The notes under the pieces: model-generated
Told to the model about the DNA's origin: nothing
What the model saw: the letters and a program-made list of their open reading frames with translations, nothing else
The model's database searches: none
DNA from: a bacterium UBA3756
GTDB lineage: Bacteria > Bacteroidota > Bacteroidia > Bacteroidales > Bacteroidaceae
Assembly: GCA_002371695.1 (NCBI GenBank)
Contig: DFGG01000099.1
Span: 1-5,170 of the forward strand
Direction: 5' to 3'
DNA length: 5,170 bases
Shown here: in pieces, positions 1 through 3,227 of the stretch
How the letters are laid out: the number at the start of each line of letters is the position of its first letter
How positions within the stretch are numbered: position 1 is the first letter of the stretch
Position numbers and translations under genes: made by a program

Positions 1-1
1 C

Positions 2-22
2 GCTGCTGGTCCGAAGCTGTAA
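2..22 (+). CDS. Possible last codons of an upstream gene (partial)
   Basis: Read from base 2, six codons (AAGPKL) end in TAA at 20-22, 27 bases before a strong terminator, as expected for the end of a plus-strand gene. Two other frames are also open from the edge, closing at TAG 25-27 and TAA 48-50, so the frame is not certain. The product cannot be recognised from six residues. The terminator is the main reason to think that a plus-strand transcript enters from the left. Confidence 0.3.
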   Translation, partial: AAGPKL

Positions 23-49
23 TCTAGATTTTTTGACTTACATCAAATA

Positions 50-85
50 AAGGGTGATTTCGCAGGAAATCACCCTTATTTTATT
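50..85 (+). terminator. Intrinsic terminator, perfect 12-bp stem
   Basis: The arms AAGGGTGATTTC (50-61) and GAAATCACCCTT (66-77) are perfectly complementary around a GCAG loop, and are followed by the T-rich run ATTTTATT. On the minus strand the stem is not followed by a comparable T run, so it acts on transcripts coming from the left. It separates the upstream gene from the small unit that starts just after it. Confidence 0.9.
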
Positions 86-114
86 GTCAGGCCAAACAAA
101 AACAATTAATTTTG
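83..114 (+). promoter_or_regulatory. Bacteroidota-type promoter of the microprotein unit
   Basis: TAATTTTG at 107-114 matches the Bacteroidota -7 element TAnnTTTG exactly. ATTG at 83-86, close to the -33 consensus TTTG, lies 20 bases before it, which is the usual spacing. Transcription should therefore start at about 119-122. The promoter begins within the T-rich tail of the preceding terminator, so this unit appears to be transcribed independently of the gene upstream. The start site is inferred. Confidence 0.75.
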
Positions 115-118
115 CACC

Positions 119-134
119 GTAGTCGTGAGACTAC
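119..134 (+). promoter_or_regulatory. Hairpin at the 5' end of the microprotein transcript
   Basis: GTAGTC (119-124) and GACTAC (129-134) pair perfectly around GTGA, which is a GNRA-type tetraloop in RNA. The hairpin starts where transcription is predicted to start. No T run follows, so it is not a terminator. A 5' hairpin of this kind often protects mRNA from decay; that role, or protein binding, is an inference. Confidence 0.6.
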
Positions 135-180
135 ACCAAAAGATTCATTAGGTTTTAGTAGTATTATTAAGGTAAAGATT

Positions 181-276
181 ATGTTATTAGATTTTCAAAC
201 AACGGCACTTCTGGCGTTCGTTGCCATTATGATGGCACTGAGTATTATTACGCTGATGAACACCAGAGTACGTTGA
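181..276 (+). CDS. 31-residue single-pass membrane microprotein, function unknown
   Basis: An ATG at 181 opens a 31-codon frame closed by TGA at 274-276. AAGG at 169-172 lies 8 bases upstream as a ribosome binding site. Residues 1-8 are MLLDFQTT, residues 9-26 are a continuous hydrophobic stretch long enough to cross a membrane, and the end is NTRVR. By the positive-inside rule the two arginines suggest a cytoplasmic C-terminus. There is no cleavage site or lipobox, so it should stay as a membrane peptide. It has its own promoter, a 60-base leader and its own terminator, and shares no transcript with the cluster to the right. I do not recognise the family. It could be a subunit of a larger membrane complex, a stress or regulatory peptide, or a type I toxin-like peptide, though I see no antisense promoter. 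The alternative is a non-coding RNA with a chance frame; the fit of binding site, membrane segment and terminator argues against that. Confidence 0.65.
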   Translation: MLLDFQTTALLAFVAIMMALSIITLMNTRVR

Positions 277-277
277 G

Positions 278-315
278 AGGAGTGCGGGGTGAGTGATCAT
301 ACCGCACTCTTTTTT
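278..315 (+). terminator. Intrinsic terminator after the microprotein gene
   Basis: GAGTGCGG (280-287) pairs with CCGCACTC (302-309), and the stem can be extended by a G-T and an A-T pair at 278-279. The 14-base loop contains the palindrome TGATCA. Six T bases (310-315) follow directly. The stem begins two bases after the microprotein stop codon. The minus strand has no T run on the other side. Confidence 0.9.
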
Positions 316-412
316 AATGAAAAAATGAAAAAAAGGAAGAACGAAAAACAAAACTAACTTAAAATCGGTCAAAATTAGGCATATTTTCTTTAATTATAAG
401 GTAAAAATGACA

Positions 413-440
413 CATATTTGAGGAATTGTGCGTAAATTTG
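413..440 (+). promoter_or_regulatory. Probable promoter of the lipoprotein-porG-uppS-bamA cluster
   Basis: TAAATTTG at 433-440 matches the Bacteroidota -7 element exactly but has no clear -33 element at 19-21 bases. CATATTTG at 413-420 has one mismatch and is preceded by TTTA at 389-392 with 20-base spacing. Either would start transcription between about 425 and 450, in front of the ATG at 470. I cannot tell which is used. Confidence 0.55.
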
Positions 441-469
441 CAGGCGAATTTCGAAATTTACACCAGATA

Positions 470-1567
470 ATGAAGAAAACGACATATGCACTATGCATGA
501 TGATAGCCGTTGGAATGGGACTGACGTCGTGTCTGAAGAATGACGCAGACGATGCAGAAACAATATCCTACAACGAAACGGCCATCAGCTCGTTCGCACT
601 CTCAGCCGTCAACAGGTATATCCACACTACGACAAGTGCGGGCAAAGACTCCGTCTACAGGCAGGTGCTGACCGTGAAGAACTATCCCTTCACCATCGAC
701 CAGTACCAGCGCAAGATCTACAATACTGACTCGCTGCCCGCTGACTGCGACCTGAAGCACGTGCTGGCAACCATCGGCAAGAGTACATATAGCGGCAATA
801 TCTACATTAAGAGCATGGTGAGCGACACACTGTTCGTCTACAATAGTAGCGACTCGCTCGACCTGTCGCAGACGAGGGAAATCAGGGTGTACGACAATAC
901 ACTGACGAGATACCGCAGCTACACGTTGCAGGTGAACAAGAAGAGCGACAGCTCGACGGGCAGCACATTCATCTGGGAACAGATGAGCAGCAGTGCCGAA
1001 GGCATGCCTGCCGACATACGCAACGAGATACTGCTGAGCGAGGCTACCAAGACCGGCTTCCGCCTGACTTCTGACGGAGGAGCCATCTGGACAGACGAGA
1101 CCATTGGCGCAGAGGAAGACGCCGACTTCCTGCCGACAGGCACCGTGGGCTACGTGAGCTTCCCCTTGGATCCCCAGCACCATACGGCATACCACCTGAT
1201 GGCAGGCCGATTCAGCCAGAACGACTATATGTGCAGCGTATGGCGCAAGGTGACCATTGAAGGCGAAGGCTCATGGTCGTGCATGCTCAACCTGCCGCTG
1301 CCCGGCGACGGGGAAACCTACCAGGGCTATCTGCCCGCTGCCGACCATATCAGCATGATATACAACGACGCCTGTATCTACGCCATTCTCGACAATGGCA
1401 AGATTTACAGGAGCAGAGACCAGGGACTATCCTGGCAGACGAAAACGAGCTTCAACCTGCCAAGCGGTGCCACCGACCACCTGAGGGCAGCCGTAGACGA
1501 GGAAGGCTACATCTGGCTTCTGAAGGAAGACACCGGGGCTGTGTGGAGAGGAGACTTTAATCATTGA
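470..1567 (+). CDS. DUF6242-type surface lipoprotein with Asp-box motifs
   Basis: This 365-residue lipoprotein has a basic N-terminus (MKK), a hydrophobic segment and the lipobox L18-T19-S20-C21, so C21 should be lipidated. The residues after it (LKNDADDAE) are acidic, like the Bacteroidota signal that sends lipoproteins to the cell surface. Residues 30-155 look like a beta-rich Ig-like region. The rest carries Asp-box motifs of the sialidase/BNR type: 200-207 (T-x-D-x-G-x-x-W), a good one at 315-322 (SRDQGLSW) and a weak one at 352-359. Asp boxes mark beta-propeller blades, but with only two or three here a complete propeller is not shown and no catalytic residues are evident. The overall pattern and its place before porG resemble DUF6242 proteins of Bacteroidales, whose function is unknown. 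The frame also opens at GTG 428, but that would place 14 residues before a normal lipoprotein signal and would start at or before the predicted transcription start, so ATG 470 is chosen. It is the first gene of the cluster. Confidence 0.85.
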   Translation: MKKTTYALCMMIAVGMGLTSCLKNDADDAETISYNETAISSFALSAVNRYIHTTTSAGKDSVYRQVLTVKNYPFTIDQYQRKIYNTDSLPADCDLKHVLATIGKSTYSGNIYIKSMVSDTLFVYNSSDSLDLSQTREIRVYDNTLTRYRSYTLQVNKKSDSSTGSTFIWEQMSSSAEGMPADIRNEILLSEATKTGFRLTSDGGAIWTDETIGAEEDADFLPTGTVGYVSFPLDPQHHTAYHLMAGRFSQNDYMCSVWRKVTIEGEGSWSCMLNLPLPGDGETYQGYLPAADHISMIYNDACIYAILDNGKIYRSRDQGLSWQTKTSFNLPSGATDHLRAAVDEEGYIWLLKEDTGAVWRGDFNH

Positions 1568-1621
1568 GAAATTGAGAGATTGAGAGATTGAGAGATTGAG
1601 AAATTGAGAAATTGAGAAATT
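1566..1621 (+). repeat. Seven tandem 8-bp units GAGARATT
   Basis: Units of exactly 8 bases run in the order A-B-B-B-A-A-A, where A is GAGAAATT and B is GAGAGATT, followed by a decayed unit (GAGATAAG). The first unit begins inside the TGA stop codon of the lipoprotein gene. Every unit junction reads T|GA, giving TGA at 1565, 1573, 1581, 1589, 1597, 1605, 1613 and 1621; as 8 is not a multiple of 3, all three frames are closed. The array fills most of the 82-base gap before porG. Confidence 0.95.
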
Positions 1622-1636
1622 GAGATAAGGGAGGAA

Positions 1637-1642
1637 AAGGAG
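1637..1642 (+). promoter_or_regulatory. Strong Shine-Dalgarno site of porG
   Basis: AAGGAG lies 7 bases before the ATG at 1650. A site this close to consensus is uncommon in Bacteroidota, where most genes lack one, and it favours 1650 over the later in-frame ATG at 1689. It sits just after the GAGARATT array. Confidence 0.7.
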
Positions 1643-1649
1643 TTGTGAG

Positions 1650-2357
1650 ATGAGACGGTGGTATAGTACAGTAGGATGGACTACGAGGATGGTAGCGATA
1701 CTATTCACCATTCACTATTCACTATTCACTGCCTCCGCCCAGGACGAGCCGGAATATCGGTTGGAGGTGGGAGCTGGTGTAGGCACCGTGACCTATCTGG
1801 GTGACTATAACGGCAATATCACCAAGGGCATGCAGCCCTGGGGAGTAGTGACGGCCAAATACAGAATGAACCCACGGATGTCGCTCGGACTGACAGTGGG
1901 CTACGGCAAACTGAAAGGATCGTCGGACAACGTGAAGACCTGGTATCCGCAAGAGGAGCGCTATGAGTTCGACAAGAGTCTCATCGATGCAGGCCTGCGC
2001 TTCGAATATAATTTCTGGGCCTTCGGTACAGGTCGCGAATACCGCGGTGCCAAGCGGCTGGTGCCCTTCATCACACTGGGGCTGGGCGTGGCCCATCACG
2101 GCAACCCGGGAAGCGGCATGGCCATCAACCTGCCCCTGGGAGCAGGCCTCAAGTGGAAAGTAGCCGAGAGACTGAACCTGACGGCGGAGTGGAGGATGCA
2201 CTTCACACCCAGCGACAAGCTCGACGGGCAACAGGATCCCTACGGCATCGAAAGTTCGGGACTGTTCAAGAACTGCGACGGCTTCAGCGTGCTGCAAGTG
2301 GCACTGACGTACGACCTATGGGCAAAATGCAAGACATGTAACAACGACAGATATTAA
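1650..2357 (+). CDS. porG: PorG/DUF6089 outer-membrane protein of the type IX secretion system
   Basis: This 235-residue protein has a signal peptide (arginines at 2, 3 and 13, hydrophobic core 14-27) with a likely signal peptidase I cut after A30 (ASA|QD). The mature part alternates amphipathic strands and polar turns like a small beta barrel: glycine-rich first strand at 38-52, strands near 63-86, 111-125, 138-148 and 158-182, and a last strand at 211-224. Length, layout and the position directly before uppS and bamA match the DUF6089 family. In P. gingivalis the gene at this position is, from memory, porG, whose product is an outer-membrane component associated with the PorK/PorN ring of the type IX secretion system. 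The assignment rests on synteny and overall pattern. Cysteines at 209, 227 and 230 (the last two as CxxC) lie near the C-terminus. The signal peptide core is encoded by a 7-bp tandem repeat also present in bamA. The stop is only 3 bases from the uppS ATG, so translation of the two is probably coupled. Confidence 0.8.
   Translation: MRRWYSTVGWTTRMVAILFTIHYSLFTASAQDEPEYRLEVGAGVGTVTYLGDYNGNITKGMQPWGVVTAKYRMNPRMSLGLTVGYGKLKGSSDNVKTWYPQEERYEFDKSLIDAGLRFEYNFWAFGTGREYRGAKRLVPFITLGLGVAHHGNPGSGMAINLPLGAGLKWKVAERLNLTAEWRMHFTPSDKLDGQQDPYGIESSGLFKNCDGFSVLQVALTYDLWAKCKTCNNDRY
1703..1730 (+). repeat. Four tandem 7-bp ATTCACT units inside the porG signal peptide
   Basis: ATTCACC, then three ATTCACT units, run without a gap. 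In the porG frame they encode the end of the hydrophobic core (FTIHYSLFT). Three units (21 bases) make one 7-residue period, so the loss or gain of one unit shifts the reading frame. A matching array lies in bamA at 3201-3228. Confidence 0.95.
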
Positions 2358-2360
2358 GAT

Positions 2361-3110
2361 ATGACATACCAACTGGACAAAAACCGTATTCCGCAGCACA
2401 TTGCCATCATCATGGACGGCAACGGTCGCTGGGCCAACGAGCGCGACAAGGAGCGAAGTGTCGGCCATCAGGCCGGTGTGGAAACCGTCAAGAAGATCAC
2501 TGCCGAGTGCAGACGCCTTGGAGTGAAATATCTGACACTCTACACCTTCTCTACCGAAAACTGGAATCGACCCGCAGAAGAAGTGTCGGCACTGATGGGG
2601 CTCATACTGACAACACTGGAAGAAGATATCTTCATGAAGAACAATGTGCGTTTCCGCATGATTGGCGACATGAACCGTCTGCCCGACGAAGTACAGGTGA
2701 AGGTCAAGGACCTGATGGAGCGCACGGCTAAGAATGATGCCATGACAGCCGTCATCGCACTGAGCTACTCCAGCAGATGGGAAATCACAGAGGCTGTGAA
2801 GAAGATCGTAACTGAGGTTCACGACAAGGAGGTACATGCGGAAGAAATCACAGAGGAGTTCATCAGTCAGCACCTGGAGACAAATTTCATGCCCGATCCC
2901 GACCTGCTCATCCGCACCGGCGGCGAGTTGCGCATCTCCAACTACCTGCTCTGGCAGATAGCCTACTCGGAGCTCTACTTCTGCGACACCTACTGGCCCG
3001 ATTTCGACGAGGAGTCGCTACACAAGGCCATCGCCGACTATCAGGCACGCCAGCGCCGATTCGGGAAGACGGAGGCACAGGTGGAACAGGAAGAGAAAAG
3101 TGAATTGTGA
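2361..3110 (+). CDS. uppS: Isoprenyl transferase, undecaprenyl diphosphate synthase
   Basis: This 249-residue cis-prenyltransferase condenses isopentenyl diphosphate units onto farnesyl diphosphate to give C55 undecaprenyl diphosphate, the precursor of the lipid carrier for peptidoglycan, O-antigen and capsule. The family signatures are intact: MDGNGRWA at 18-25 with the catalytic D19, RSVGHQAG at 32-39 with R32 and H36, [10 protein letters not shown] at 59-68, and [10 protein letters not shown] at 185-194 with the diphosphate-binding R185 and R191, followed by E204 in SELYF, which corresponds to the metal-binding glutamate (E213) of E. coli Upp[10 protein letters not shown] (212-220) is also typical. 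The length is normal and there is no signal peptide, as expected for a cytoplasmic enzyme at the inner membrane. No Shine-Dalgarno site is evident; the ATG follows the porG stop after 3 bases, so reinitiation is likely. The last residues (KSEL) are encoded within an inverted copy of the ATTCACT repeat, and may be a repeat-derived extension outside the catalytic fold. Confidence 0.98.
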   Translation: MTYQLDKNRIPQHIAIIMDGNGRWANERDKERSVGHQAGVETVKKITAECRRLGVKYLTLYTFSTENWNRPAEEVSALMGLILTTLEEDIFMKNNVRFRMIGDMNRLPDEVQVKVKDLMERTAKNDAMTAVIALSYSSRWEITEAVKKIVTEVHDKEVHAEEITEEFISQHLETNFMPDPDLLIRTGGELRISNYLLWQIAYSELYFCDTYWPDFDEESLHKAIADYQARQRRFGKTEAQVEQEEKSEL

Positions 3111-3227
3111 AAAGTGAATAGTATCGAAGAAAATGCTATATAATATAATAAGGTATAGAGGCATGAGAGTGACGTGGATGGTGAAAGTACTGGCAGTACT
3201 GTTCACTATTCATTATTCACTATTCAC
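3100..3227 (+). repeat. 22-bp imperfect inverted repeat around the uppS-bamA junction
   Basis: Bases 3100-3121 (starting GTGAATTG) are complementary to 3206-3227 (ending ATTCAC): 19 Watson-Crick pairs, one G-U pair in RNA (3114 with 3213) and two mismatches (3106/3221, 3112/3215). One further pair (3122 with 3205) extends it inwards. The left arm includes the uppS stop codon and the right arm encodes part of the bamA signal peptide. The loop of about 82 bases holds the candidate bamA start codons at 3133, 3163 and 3178. The left arm consists of ATTCACT-like units on the opposite strand. Confidence 0.8.

Noticed and set aside
187..372. Minus-strand frame of 61 residues over the microprotein unit
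   Set aside because: It runs through the terminator hairpin and the A-rich spacer, its Phe-rich part is only the reverse of A runs, and it opposes a well-supported plus-strand unit.
602..1195. Minus-strand frame of 197 residues
   Set aside because: It lies wholly inside the lipoprotein gene, which has a convincing lipobox and Asp boxes; the reverse frame shows no domain pattern.
1566..1629. CRISPR-like array from the repeats after the lipoprotein gene
   Set aside because: The units are 8 bases, directly adjacent and have no unique spacers, so this is a simple tandem repeat.
1427..1711. Minus-strand frame with a repeated FLNLSISQ-like hydrophobic stretch
   Set aside because: The repetitive peptide is the antisense translation of the GAGARATT array, and no promoter or binding site supports it.
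3139..3144. TATAAT, identical to the E. coli -10 box, in front of bamA
   Set aside because: The main sigma factor of Bacteroidota reads TAnnTTTG, which is absent here, and no -33 element is seen; it is probably just AT-rich spacer.
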